From the NCBI RefSeq assembly GCF_009674685.1, contig NZ_WKJI01000003.1, positions 248,001 to 312,000 on the forward strand: a stretch of DNA of 64,000 nt, written 5' to 3'. Both the position numbers and the translations under genes were made by a program. Positions 56,486-64,000 of the stretch are shown here, piece after piece. The DNA is from Pedobacter puniceum. Lineage in GTDB: Bacteria; Bacteroidota; Bacteroidia; Sphingobacteriales; Sphingobacteriaceae. Each line of letters opens with the position of its first letter. The first letter of the stretch is position 1. Under the pieces are notes generated by a model. That model was not told the DNA's origin, did not search any database, and worked only from the letters and a program-made list of their open reading frames with translations.

Positions 56486-58564
56486 ATGGCGTTATCCCTC
56501 TTATTTATAGTATTTTCTGAATTTTCTATTTGGTGGATTTTACCTTGTTTAGGTGTAGGCCTTTTATTTGGATGGTTTTTTTACAGAAAAGAATTGTCTA
56601 AAAAATCGAAATTACACTATTTCTTATTTGCTTTAAGAGCTGTTTTAATTAGTTTATTGTGTTTTTTATTATTAGCACCTCTTATCAAAACTCAGCGTAA
56701 GCGTATAGAAAAACCTTTAATCGTTATAGCACAAGATAATTCTGCCTCTATAAAAGTAGGGAAACCCACTGGGTTTGATTTACAGGCTTACGAGAAACAG
56801 TTGAGGTTATTTAAAGAGCGTTTAAGTGAAGATTATGAAGTAGAAGTTTTAAGTTTCGGAAAAGCAGTAAAATTTAGCGATACTTTAGATTATAAAGAGC
56901 AACAAACTAATTTTTCGGTACTTTTTGATTTCATCAATAAACAGTATGAGGGTAGAAATTTAGGAGCAATTATTTTAGCTTCTGATGGGATTATAAATGC
57001 TGGATATAATCCTACAACCGAGCTTACAAAGTTTAAATCACCAGTTATTAGCATTGCCTTGGGCGATACGATTCCTAAAAAAGATTTATTTATCAATAGT
57101 GTTAATTATAACAAAATTGCCTATTTAGGTAATGATTATACTTTAGCCGTTAATTTAGGCGCTTTTGATTTAAAAGGAAAAAAAGCCATAGTGAATATAA
57201 AAGCAGAGGGTTTATCAGCTTTTAATAAATCGGTGATGATTGATGAAAAGGATTGGCGAAATACTTTAATCTTTAACTTAAAAGCCGCTAAGCTAGGGAC
57301 ACAAAAAATAACCATAGAGGCTTTACCTTTGGAGAAAGAGGCAACCTTGCAAAATAACAAGCAAACCATTTTTATTGATGTTCTGGATAGCAAAAAGAAG
57401 GTTCTGTTATTAGCTCATGCTCCACATCCAGATTTATCCGCTATTAAGCAGGGTTTAGAGGCTAATGAAAATTACGAAGTACTAGTAAATGTAGCTAATG
57501 GTAGCGAAAGTAGTATTAATTTTGATGCTTATAGTTTGGTTATTTTGCATAATCTACCATCAGCGAAAGCGTATTCAAAAGCTGTTTTTAATAAGATAAA
57601 AAGTAAGCCCAGATTATTTGTCATGGGCTTAGATGTTGATTTTGCGCAGTTAAATCAAGTGCAAGATTTACTAAAAACAACAAAAGGAACAGCTACTGAG
57701 GATTTTTTACCTAAACTAAATACCGGTTTTTTTGCTTTTAATTTATCTAGTTCTGCTGCTGGTTTGATTTCTAAATTACCACCATTAAGCAGTAAGATAG
57801 GTTCTTTTACATTTGTTGCACAGCATCAAAATTTTTTGGTTAAACCTGATGATAAGCCGCTTTTATCTTTCGTGAATCAGAATAATTTAACTACAGGATT
57901 TCTTTTTGGAGAAGGTTTATGGAGATGGAGGTTAGAAAATTACAAGCTAACAGATAACCATGATGCTTTTCAAGAAATTTTAAGTAAAGTAATACAGTAC
58001 TTGAGTATACAAGAAGATAAAAGGAAATTTAGAGCCTATCCTGTAAAAAATAGGTATCATGATGATGAAGCTATCATACTAAATGCCGAAGTATATAATG
58101 ATGTTTTTGAGCCTGTAAAAAATGCCGAAATAGCGGTAGATGTTTTTAGCAATACAGGTAAAAAGTATAGTTATATTTTTACCGCTAAAGGAGAAAATTA
58201 TGAACTTAATGCAGGTCTATTGCCAGCTGGTACTTATAATTTTATAGCTAAAACCAATGCTATAGGAAAACAGCAAGTGGCTAAAGGACAGTTTTTAGTT
58301 GAGCAGCAGGTAGCAGAATATCAACAAACAAAAGCAAACCACCAATTACTATATCAAATAGCACAAGCTACCGGGGGAGATTTTTTATATCCAGATGATT
58401 TAGAAAGTTTAGATTCACTTTTGAAGCAAAAAGAGCAAATCAAAACCATCGCTTTTGATGATAAAAGCTATGATGATTTAATTAATTTGAAGTGGTTTTT
58501 TGCTGTTTTAATAGTATTGTTAAGCTTAGAATGGTTTTTAAGAAAGAGAAATGGAATTATTTGA
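56486..58564 (+). CDS. Membrane protein with VWA-like domain (BatA-type architecture)
   Basis: 692 residues. Two N-terminal membrane helices (about 2-30 and 42-65), then a VWA-like fold starting IVIAQDNSASIKVG, a MIDAS-like DxSxS variant with N replacing S in part, followed by FGKAVKFSDTL and IILASDGIINAGYNP. The middle and C-terminal parts contain glutamine-amidotransferase-like and Ig-like segments, ending in one membrane helix (about 668-685). Similar proteins occur in Bacteroidetes without assigned function. It overlaps the TRIC gene by 14 nt. Confidence 0.75.
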   Translation: MALSLLFIVFSEFSIWWILPCLGVGLLFGWFFYRKELSKKSKLHYFLFALRAVLISLLCFLLLAPLIKTQRKRIEKPLIVIAQDNSASIKVGKPTGFDLQAYEKQLRLFKERLSEDYEVEVLSFGKAVKFSDTLDYKEQQTNFSVLFDFINKQYEGRNLGAIILASDGIINAGYNPTTELTKFKSPVISIALGDTIPKKDLFINSVNYNKIAYLGNDYTLAVNLGAFDLKGKKAIVNIKAEGLSAFNKSVMIDEKDWRNTLIFNLKAAKLGTQKITIEALPLEKEATLQNNKQTIFIDVLDSKKKVLLLAHAPHPDLSAIKQGLEANENYEVLVNVANGSESSINFDAYSLVILHNLPSAKAYSKAVFNKIKSKPRLFVMGLDVDFAQLNQVQDLLKTTKGTATEDFLPKLNTGFFAFNLSSSAAGLISKLPPLSSKIGSFTFVAQHQNFLVKPDDKPLLSFVNQNNLTTGFLFGEGLWRWRLENYKLTDNHDAFQEILSKVIQYLSIQEDKRKFRAYPVKNRYHDDEAIILNAEVYNDVFEPVKNAEIAVDVFSNTGKKYSYIFTAKGENYELNAGLLPAGTYNFIAKTNAIGKQQVAKGQFLVEQQVAEYQQTKANHQLLYQIAQATGGDFLYPDDLESLDSLLKQKEQIKTIAFDDKSYDDLINLKWFFAVLIVLLSLEWFLRKRNGII

Positions 58565-59165
58565 TAGTTTAGGATATATCATAACCATTTGCGGAACTAT
58601 TTCTTTCGCAATATCTGGCGCTTTTGCGGCTATGCAGAAAAGGTTAGATGCTTTTGGAGTACTTATTGTAGCTTTTGTAACTGCCGTTGGGGGAGGAACT
58701 CTTAGAGATTTAATTGTTGGCGATACACCTGTATTTTGGCTAAAAGGTGCAAATTATAGTTTACTAATTATTTTAACTGCGCTTTTCTCTATGTTCTTTT
58801 GGAAGAAACTAAAATCTTTAAAAATAACCTTGTTTTTATTTGATTCACTAGGCTTGGGTTTCTTTACTATAGTAGGTTTACAAAAAGGTCTAAGTTTTGA
58901 TTTAAGTCCGGGTATTTGTATTGCTTTAGGGACTATTACAGGTTGTTTTGGCGGTATTAGTAGAGATATATTATTAAATAACATCCCTTTAATTTTTAGA
59001 AAAGAAATTTATGCTACAGCTTGTATAGTTGGTGGCTTATGTTTTTTCCTGTTGTCTTATTTAGGGATGAATATCGCTTTTGTAGAAATTATATCTGTAA
59101 TTGTAGTTTTTGTTATCAGGATAGTTTCTGTGAAGTATAATTTTACCTTGCCGAGGTTTTATTGA
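58551..59165 (+). CDS. TRIC/YicG-type cation channel family protein (UPF0126)
   Basis: 204 residues with six to seven membrane helices. Two repeats each contain the kink motif, FAISGAFAAMQKRLDAFGV with AVGGGTLRDLIVG, and GCFGGISRDILLNNIP, with the paired glycines of bacterial TRIC channels. Probably a monovalent cation channel in the inner membrane. Overlaps the VWA-like gene by 14 nt; convergent with the GAF kinase. Confidence 0.9.
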   Translation: MELFDSLGYIITICGTISFAISGAFAAMQKRLDAFGVLIVAFVTAVGGGTLRDLIVGDTPVFWLKGANYSLLIILTALFSMFFWKKLKSLKITLFLFDSLGLGFFTIVGLQKGLSFDLSPGICIALGTITGCFGGISRDILLNNIPLIFRKEIYATACIVGGLCFFLLSYLGMNIAFVEIISVIVVFVIRIVSVKYNFTLPRFY

Positions 59166-59195
59166 CCAACAAGAAGCTTAATTGCTTCTTGTTGG
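59166..59195. terminator. Hairpin between convergent TRIC and GAF-kinase genes
   Basis: Perfect 12-bp stem CCAACAAGAAGC/GCTTCTTGTTGG, loop TTAATT at 59178-59183. The GAF-kinase stop (TAA at 59180-59178) is in the loop, so one arm of the stem is coding sequence. No long T tract on either side. Confidence 0.7.
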
Positions 59196-60386
59196 TTGTG
59201 GAAGAGTAATTAAAAAAGTTGTTCCTTCACCTTCTTTTGATGAAATACTTAGTGAGCCTTTTAATCCATCTATCAGATGTTTCACAAGTGCTAAACCAAA
59301 TCCGTAGCCTTCTTCTCCTTTTGTACCTGATGTTGAATTTATTTTGCCTTCCAATAATGCGTTTATCCGTTCTTGATTGATACCGATACCATTATCTTTA
59401 ACGATAATTTGTAAAGAATTATCAGGAACTCCAGCAAATAAGTCTAGGTCAACAGATACGCTTCCGTTGTCTTCTGTAAACTTCATAGAATTAGAGATAA
59501 GATTACCAATAATTTGGAGTATTTTATCTTTAGGGAAAGGTATCTCTTCTGCTTTTTTATTGATATTAACTGTAAAGTTGATGTTTTTATTAATTGCTTG
59601 TGGTTTGTACAGTTGTTCTAATTTGTCTTTTAAGGTGATTAGATTAAACTCATCATTACCAAGTTGTTTAGGCTTATTAGCAGTTAAAATTTCATCTGCT
59701 AATTCTAACAAAGAAGTTCCACTTTTTTGGATTAATTGTACAAATTCTAAAACCTCATCAAGTTTATTCTGATCTCCTTGTTCACTAATAATTTGAGCTA
59801 AGCCGATGATGCCACCAATAGGCCCTCTTATATCATGAGCAACCTTTTTCTGAACCTGAGTAGCTTCTTCTAATTTGTACTTTAAACCTTTAATAACTTT
59901 TAATGCAGTTAATCTATTGATGATTTCGCTTGCAATAATTTTTAATAATTCTGCTTTTTCAGGGTCAATACTTTTTGTTTGAGTATCTAAAACGCAAAGA
60001 GCACCAATATTATAACCATCGGTGGTTGTAAGAGGAATACCGAAATAATATTTTAAGCGTTCTCCGTCTGTTCCTGCGTATACTTTATCCTTAAATCTTT
60101 CGTCTTCAGTAAGATTATCAACTTCAAAAGACTTATTATCTAGAATAGTGTATTGGCAAACAGAATTTTCTCTGGGCATTTGGCTCATTTCAAAGCCAAA
60201 ACCTGCAACTGTCCATTGGGTGTAAGAATCTATTAAGTTTACTAAAGAAATAGGAGCACCCAACGCTTTTGCAGCTAAACGGGTTAAATCTTTAAAATTA
60301 TCCTCCAGGCTATAATAGTCTAAATCAAAATCAGAAAGATTAAGGATTCTTTGAAGCTCATTGTCTGGAATAGGTGGATTTTGCAT
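59178..60386 (-). CDS. GAF-domain sensor histidine kinase (cytoplasmic)
   Basis: 402 residues, no membrane segment. GAF domain about 20-160 (PISLVNLIDSYTQWTVAGFG, GALCVLDTQ), short coiled coil, HisKA with H184 in AHDIRGPIGG, and HATPase_c with NLISNSMKFTED, KDNGIGIN and GYGFGLALVKHL. No regulator nearby. Its 3' end folds into the hairpin shared with the TRIC gene. Confidence 0.92.
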   Translation of the reverse strand: MQNPPIPDNELQRILNLSDFDLDYYSLEDNFKDLTRLAAKALGAPISLVNLIDSYTQWTVAGFGFEMSQMPRENSVCQYTILDNKSFEVDNLTEDERFKDKVYAGTDGERLKYYFGIPLTTTDGYNIGALCVLDTQTKSIDPEKAELLKIIASEIINRLTALKVIKGLKYKLEEATQVQKKVAHDIRGPIGGIIGLAQIISEQGDQNKLDEVLEFVQLIQKSGTSLLELADEILTANKPKQLGNDEFNLITLKDKLEQLYKPQAINKNINFTVNINKKAEEIPFPKDKILQIIGNLISNSMKFTEDNGSVSVDLDLFAGVPDNSLQIIVKDNGIGINQERINALLEGKINSTSGTKGEEGYGFGLALVKHLIDGLKGSLSISSKEGEGTTFLITLPQPTRSN

Positions 60387-60474
60387 AGTTAAAATTTAGA
60401 GTGTGCTCTAAATAACAAAATTAGTTTGAAATACAAGTAATACTTAATATGTAACTTTATTGTATCTAGACGAT

Positions 60475-60792
60475 TTAAAAAAGGCTTTTCTGCTCTTCTT
60501 TTTTCTCTTCTTCAATAATTACAAAAACATCTTCATTATCTCTTTTCATTAGATAATGTTCTCTAGCAAATTTTTCGAGCTTATCTTTATTAGTAGTTAG
60601 CTCGTCTAAATCTTTTTGAACTTTAGCAATTTCCTGAGTGTAGAATTGCTTTTCTTGTTCTAGTTTTTGTAATTGAGAGCGGTATTCGTATTGGGATAGC
60701 AAATCATTTCTATCAAAAAATAACATCCACACTAAAAACGCAGTAGTAGATAGGAAGTATTTATTCTTAAGTAATGATAATAACTTTTGCAT
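60475..60792 (-). CDS. Septum formation initiator family protein (DivIC/FtsB-like)
   Basis: 105 residues: a short cytoplasmic tail, one membrane helix (about 10-28), and a coiled coil (about 33-75; QLQKLEQEKQFYTQEIAKVQKD) followed by KLEKFAREHYLMKRDNEDVFVI, the FtsB/DivIC signature. Component of the divisome with FtsL and FtsQ. Stands upstream of the GAF kinase gene by 88 nt. Confidence 0.88.
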   Translation of the reverse strand: MQKLLSLLKNKYFLSTTAFLVWMLFFDRNDLLSQYEYRSQLQKLEQEKQFYTQEIAKVQKDLDELTTNKDKLEKFAREHYLMKRDNEDVFVIIEEEKKEEQKSLF

Positions 60793-60889
60793 ATCACCAA
60801 ATGTTTATACAAAGATGTATAAATTAAAGAATACCAAAAAATAAATTCTCCACATGTTAACATCTAAATAAAAAGAGCTCAATTTTAGG

Positions 60890-60897
60890 TACTTTTG
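60890..60897 (+). promoter_or_regulatory. -7 element directly before the DEAD-box-like gene
   Basis: TACTTTTG matches TAnnTTTG but ends only 5 nt before the ATG at 60903, which would give a leaderless transcript. No -33 box is obvious. Confidence 0.4.
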
Positions 60898-60902
60898 TAC
60901 CA

Positions 60903-62204
60903 ATGGCATCATTTGAGAAATTAAAACTTACTAAACAGTTACTAATTGCTGTTTCTAACGCAGGCTTTGTGCAGCCAACAGAATTACAATCAAAAATTTT
61001 AACTAGAATTAACGGGGGACAAGATGTAATTGCAGTTGCGCCTGAAGGCGCTGGTAAATCTACCGCTTTGGTATTAGCTGTTTTAAATAAATTAAAATTT
61101 ACTGAAGAAATTGCTCCACGAGTTTTGGTTTTAGTGCCTGATATAGAAAGCGGCGAGTTATTGATTGATGCTTTCCATACCTTAAATAGAAATAGAAATT
61201 TAAGAATCATGGGGCTTTTTAATGGCGAAACAAGTTTAGATACCCATGTTTTAGAATTAACAGATGGTGTTGATATTGTTGTTGCTACACCAGATAGAGC
61301 AAGAGCAGCTTATCTGAAACTGGGCTTAAACCTCAATAAAATACAAATGTTTATTTTGGATGATGCTGACTTAATTATTAAAAAAGGTTTGCAATTACCC
61401 GTAGTTGAGTTGGCCAGAGGGATTATAAAGACTCAGCATTTGGTGTTTACAGAAGTTTATCATCCTAAATTACAACATATAGTAGAGCAGTTTATTGATA
61501 TACCTAATCTTATAGAAATAGAAGATTTAGGAAACGAGCAATTAGATACGCTAGAGCAAATACTATATCAAGTACCTAACTTCAAAACAAAGCTTAATTT
61601 ACTTTATCTGCTTTTGGCAGATAAGGAGGTTTTTGATAAAGTAGTTGTTTTTGTAAATAGTACGTTTAATGCAGAAACAGCTTATAAAAATATCTTAAAA
61701 TCTGATGAGCAAGAAGTGATTATCCTCAACCATCCAGAGTTTGGGGATACTGGTATTCAAAATATTCAGGATTTTAAATTGAGCCCAAAAAGTAGAGTTT
61801 TGATTATTGTTGGGCAACAAGAGGAGCAATTAGACCTAAGCCAGTTACCTATTTTTATCCATTTTGATATTCCTGAAGATGATAGTCAATATTTGAAAAG
61901 AGTAATTCTTAAAAGTGATGATCAAAAAGATCATTTAGCTATTACTTTATGTACAGATTTAGAATTGCTTCAAATTAAAAAGCTAGAGCAAAAGCAAGGT
62001 AAGAAAATGCAATTGATGGATTTACCTGATGATTTATACATCGAGAAAGAAAGTAAGAAAAAGAAAGAAGAGGAGGAAGAGGATGATCCAACAAGAGGTG
62101 GTGCTTTTCATGAGAAAAAAGCTAAAAACCTAAAGACACATAATTATAGCGCTAGAGAAAAAATAAGATTGTCAGGTAAAATCAGTAATAAGAGACTAGA
62201 CTAA
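60903..62204 (+). CDS. Degenerate DEAD-box helicase-like protein
   Basis: 433 residues. RecA-like domain 1: Q motif PTELQ (25-29), Walker A APEGAGKST (K52), Ib TPDRA, motif II LDDAD in place of DEAD. Motif III (SAT) is not recognisable (LVFTEVY). Domain 2 keeps motif IV VVFVNS, but motif V is degenerate and motif VI (HRxGRxxR) is missing: the equivalent reads HFDIPEDDSQYLKRVI. It ends in an acidic/basic tail (about 385-433; KKKKEEEEEDD then a lysine-rich end). Likely binds RNA or ribosomes without normal unwinding. Confidence 0.82.
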   Translation: MASFEKLKLTKQLLIAVSNAGFVQPTELQSKILTRINGGQDVIAVAPEGAGKSTALVLAVLNKLKFTEEIAPRVLVLVPDIESGELLIDAFHTLNRNRNLRIMGLFNGETSLDTHVLELTDGVDIVVATPDRARAAYLKLGLNLNKIQMFILDDADLIIKKGLQLPVVELARGIIKTQHLVFTEVYHPKLQHIVEQFIDIPNLIEIEDLGNEQLDTLEQILYQVPNFKTKLNLLYLLLADKEVFDKVVVFVNSTFNAETAYKNILKSDEQEVIILNHPEFGDTGIQNIQDFKLSPKSRVLIIVGQQEEQLDLSQLPIFIHFDIPEDDSQYLKRVILKSDDQKDHLAITLCTDLELLQIKKLEQKQGKKMQLMDLPDDLYIEKESKKKKEEEEEDDPTRGGAFHEKKAKNLKTHNYSAREKIRLSGKISNKRLD

Positions 62205-62222
62205 ATATTAGATTTAAATGAG

Positions 62223-62257
62223 TTTGACTTATTGTTTGCGTGTATCAATAAGTCAAA
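62223..62257. terminator. Inverted repeat between convergent genes
   Basis: TTTGACTTATTG (62223-62234) and CAATAAGTCAAA (62246-62257), perfect 12-bp stem, 11-nt loop, between the helicase-like gene and ygiD. No T tract; probable bidirectional termination or 3'-end structure. Confidence 0.6.
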
Positions 62258-62274
62258 TTCGCTTAGCTGATAAA

Positions 62275-63114
62275 TCAATTAGTTTTCATCATTACCGATG
62301 TCATGGTTAATGAACCGCCAACGGCAACATCATTAATGAAACTTACCTCATCATGCTTATTCTGTAAGCCTAAAATGTATAATAAAGGCAAATAATGTTC
62401 TGGTGTTGGTATAGCGTATTTACCAGCCTGACCAAAATTCTCGAAATTAACCATAGCCTGATGGTTACCTTCTAAAATATTTCTTTTAAACGTATCATTA
62501 AGTTCTAAAGCCCAATCATAACCAAAACCAGGCTGATTAAGTTTATCCCAAGCTACCATTCTTAAATTATGAACCATATTGCCACTACCAATAATAAGTA
62601 CACCTTTTTTGCGCAATAATTGTAGCTCTTTGGCTAGTTCATAATGATAGATAGCAGGTTTTGTATAGTCTAAACTCAACTGCAAAACCGGAATATTTGC
62701 TAGCGGGTAAAGATGTTTCACTACGCTCCAAGTGCCGTGGTCTAAACCCCAAATATGGTTTAATTCTACAGGCGTGTAATGCTTAAGTGCTTCTTTAATA
62801 AATTCAGCAAGTTCTGGGTCGCCTGGGGCAGGGTATTGTACATCAAATAAAGCTTGGGGGAAACCACCAAAATCATGTATGGTATGTGGTTTTTCTACGG
62901 CCGTAACTGCTGTACCACGTGTTTCCCAATGTGCAGATACAACAACAATAGCTTTAGGTTCTGGTATTTCTAAGGCTAATTTTCTCCAGTTGTCAACAAA
63001 ATCATTTTCTTCAATAGCATTCATGGGGCTGCCGTGGCCCATGAATAAAACAGGCATTGTTGTGCTGGTATCTAAATCTTGCTGCCAGCGGTATAAGTTT
63101 TTAAGCGTTTCCAT
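62275..63114 (-). CDS. ygiD: 4,5-DOPA-extradiol-dioxygenase-like protein
   Basis: 279 residues, LigB superfamily. Metal ligands in MGHGSPMNA near residue 28, VVSAHWETRG near 62, and LDHGTWSVVKHLYP near 125; C-terminal histidines in the GSGNMVHNLR segment. In other bacteria YgiD opens the DOPA ring; the true substrate here is unknown. It starts 2 nt after the deaminase stop, so the two are cotranscribed. Confidence 0.92.
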   Translation of the reverse strand: METLKNLYRWQQDLDTSTTMPVLFMGHGSPMNAIEENDFVDNWRKLALEIPEPKAIVVVSAHWETRGTAVTAVEKPHTIHDFGGFPQALFDVQYPAPGDPELAEFIKEALKHYTPVELNHIWGLDHGTWSVVKHLYPLANIPVLQLSLDYTKPAIYHYELAKELQLLRKKGVLIIGSGNMVHNLRMVAWDKLNQPGFGYDWALELNDTFKRNILEGNHQAMVNFENFGQAGKYAIPTPEHYLPLLYILGLQNKHDEVSFINDVAVGGSLTMTSVMMKTN

Positions 63115-63116
63115 AT

Positions 63117-63554
63117 TTAAACTCCAATATCTTCATTCCAAAGACTTGGCTTTTCTTTGATAAATTGTTGCATCAACTGGTAGCAACCTTCATGGTGGGT
63201 AACCAATACTTTAACACCGCGGCTGCTTAGGAGTTCTTCTTCTCCCATAAAAGTTTTATTCTCTGCAATAACTACCCTAGGGATACCATATAAAAGTATA
63301 GTGCCCGAACACATAGGGCATGGTGATAAAGTAGTATACAAAGTACATTCTTGATAAATTTTAGCAGGTAATCTGCCAGCATTTTCTAAGGCATCCATCT
63401 CGCCATGTAAAATAACACTGCCTTTTTGCACTCTTTTATTATGGCCTCTACCTATAATTTTTCCATCATGTACCAGAACGGAGCCAATAGGAATACCACC
63501 TTCTTCGTAACCTTTTTTAGCTTCTTCAAAAGCTGCTTCCATGAATTTATCCAT
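63117..63554 (-). CDS. Cytidine-deaminase-fold deaminase, fungal cytosine deaminase (Fcy1) type
   Basis: 145 residues. Zinc ligands H50 in LHGE (general acid E52) and C79/C82 in SPCPMC. Flanking segments strongly recall yeast cytosine deaminase: GRGHNKRVQKGS, LHGEMDALENAGRL, CTLYTTLSPCPMCSG, YGIPR and a C-terminal WNEDIG. It differs from TadA, which has HAE and other neighbours. Predicted to deaminate cytosine or a related small base or creatinine-like compound. Between the LLM oxidoreductase and ygiD, spacing 11 and 2 nt. Confidence 0.85.
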   Translation of the reverse strand: MDKFMEAAFEEAKKGYEEGGIPIGSVLVHDGKIIGRGHNKRVQKGSVILHGEMDALENAGRLPAKIYQECTLYTTLSPCPMCSGTILLYGIPRVVIAENKTFMGEEELLSSRGVKVLVTHHEGCYQLMQQFIKEKPSLWNEDIGV

Positions 63555-63565
63555 CTTTTTGTAAG

Positions 63566-64000
63566 TTAATTAATTAAACCAGCCAAAAGCTCGTAAGATT
63601 TAAACCTATCTTCTGCTGTATCTGTAAAGGTAGAAATCATAATTTCATCAGTATCAAAATTACGACAGATATTTTCTAGCTTCACTTTCATTTCTTCTGG
63701 TGTACCAATAGCCATTCTTTGGCGGTTATATAAAATTCTATTCCACTCTAGTGTGTCGTAATCTTCATTTTTGATGTCTTCGTAAGAGAAACGCTCGTTA
63801 AACTTACCTTTTTCAAAGCTTAATAAGCGGTAATCCATTAAGGCTTGTACTTGTTTTACTTTTTCTTCATCTTCAGAACAGAAGCCAAAAATACCAACAC
63901 TAGTTTGTGGTGTCTTTAATTCATCAGAAGGAACAAATTTTTCTTTGTATGCTTTTATAGCCTGTGGGCCACCTTGCGGATTAATAAACTGAGCAAATGA
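63566..64000 (-). CDS. LLM-class flavin-dependent oxidoreductase, C-terminal part
   Basis: The frame is open from the right edge of the window (codon at 64000) to a stop at 63566, 144 codons; the ATG at 63838 is internal. Segments SFAQFINPQGGP, TSVGIFGFCSEDEEKV and the final MISTFTDTAEDRFKSYELLA match the C-terminus of MsnO8-like luciferase-family proteins (FMN-dependent monooxygenases). It heads a three-gene minus-strand operon with the deaminase and ygiD as far as can be seen. Confidence 0.85.
   Translation of the reverse strand, partial: SFAQFINPQGGPQAIKAYKEKFVPSDELKTPQTSVGIFGFCSEDEEKVKQVQALMDYRLLSFEKGKFNERFSYEDIKNEDYDTLEWNRILYNRQRMAIGTPEEMKVKLENICRNFDTDEIMISTFTDTAEDRFKSYELLAGLIN

Noticed and set aside
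63566-63838. Separate 90-residue gene starting at 63838
   Set aside because: The frame continues without a stop to the window edge and the extension matches the same LLM protein, so the Met is internal.

Overview
The window is an AT-rich stretch of a Bacteroidetes chromosome, most likely from the Sphingobacteriaceae (Pedobacter-like). The pointers are Bacteroidetes-type promoters (TTTG, about 19-20 nt, TAnnTTTG) in front of tRNA and housekeeping genes, a DUF2723 membrane protein, many CxxC-poor secreted small proteins, orphan sensor kinases, a short OCT-less Obg, an atpDC pair with a short epsilon subunit, and near absence of Shine-Dalgarno sites. Nearly all of it is chromosomal housekeeping DNA. 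The one clearly mobile piece is a 1.4-kb RAYT/REP element.

Layout: (1) 1-1.1 kb, prs-rplY after tRNA-Gln. (2) 1.4-12.2 kb, a DUF2723 membrane protein, accA with two small upstream genes, a secreted PepSY-like protein, an M1 aminopeptidase, a TPR histidine kinase and a bacilliredoxin. (3) 12.4-24.9 kb, ahcY, pdxJ, gcvP, a histidine kinase with an NMT1/THI5-like sensor, a YceI protein, a lone receiver, an MBL hydrolase, then recJ-lptB. (4) 25-29.8 kb, a GH3-family protein, an ECF sigma operon with a membrane-anchored protein and a beta-barrel, and an ABC ATPase. (5) 29.8-31.2 kb, a REP-associated tyrosine transposase and a 135-residue unknown gene, bracketed by 98-bp direct repeats with two further repeat copies inside. 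(6) 31.3-46.1 kb, one long minus-strand branched-chain amino acid operon: leader peptide, ilvE, ilvD, ilvB, ilvN, ilvC, a ModF-like tandem ABC ATPase, leuA, leuC, leuD, cimA-like, leuB. (7) 46.4-48.3 kb, atpDC. (8) 48.6-60.8 kb, a GDSL lipoprotein, an RmlD-like reductase, a peroxiredoxin, floA, tRNA-Arg, adk, obg, a thioesterase, alkB, DUF2071, a VWA-like membrane protein, a TRIC-type channel, a GAF kinase and a DivIC-like protein. (9) 60.9-64 kb, a degenerate DEAD-box protein, then a minus-strand operon of an LLM oxidoreductase, a fungal-type cytosine deaminase and ygiD.

The most informative part is the head of the ilv-leu operon. A 26-codon leader peptide very rich in Ile, Leu and Val ends just before an antiterminator/terminator pair that share one strand. 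This is a ribosome-stalling attenuator that would couple the whole 14-kb operon to charged branched-chain tRNA. The operon also carries both leuA and a Leptospira-type citramalate synthase homologue, so leuBCD could serve leucine synthesis and a threonine-independent isoleucine route. Most of its longer intercistronic spacers hold a stem-loop of unrelated sequence.
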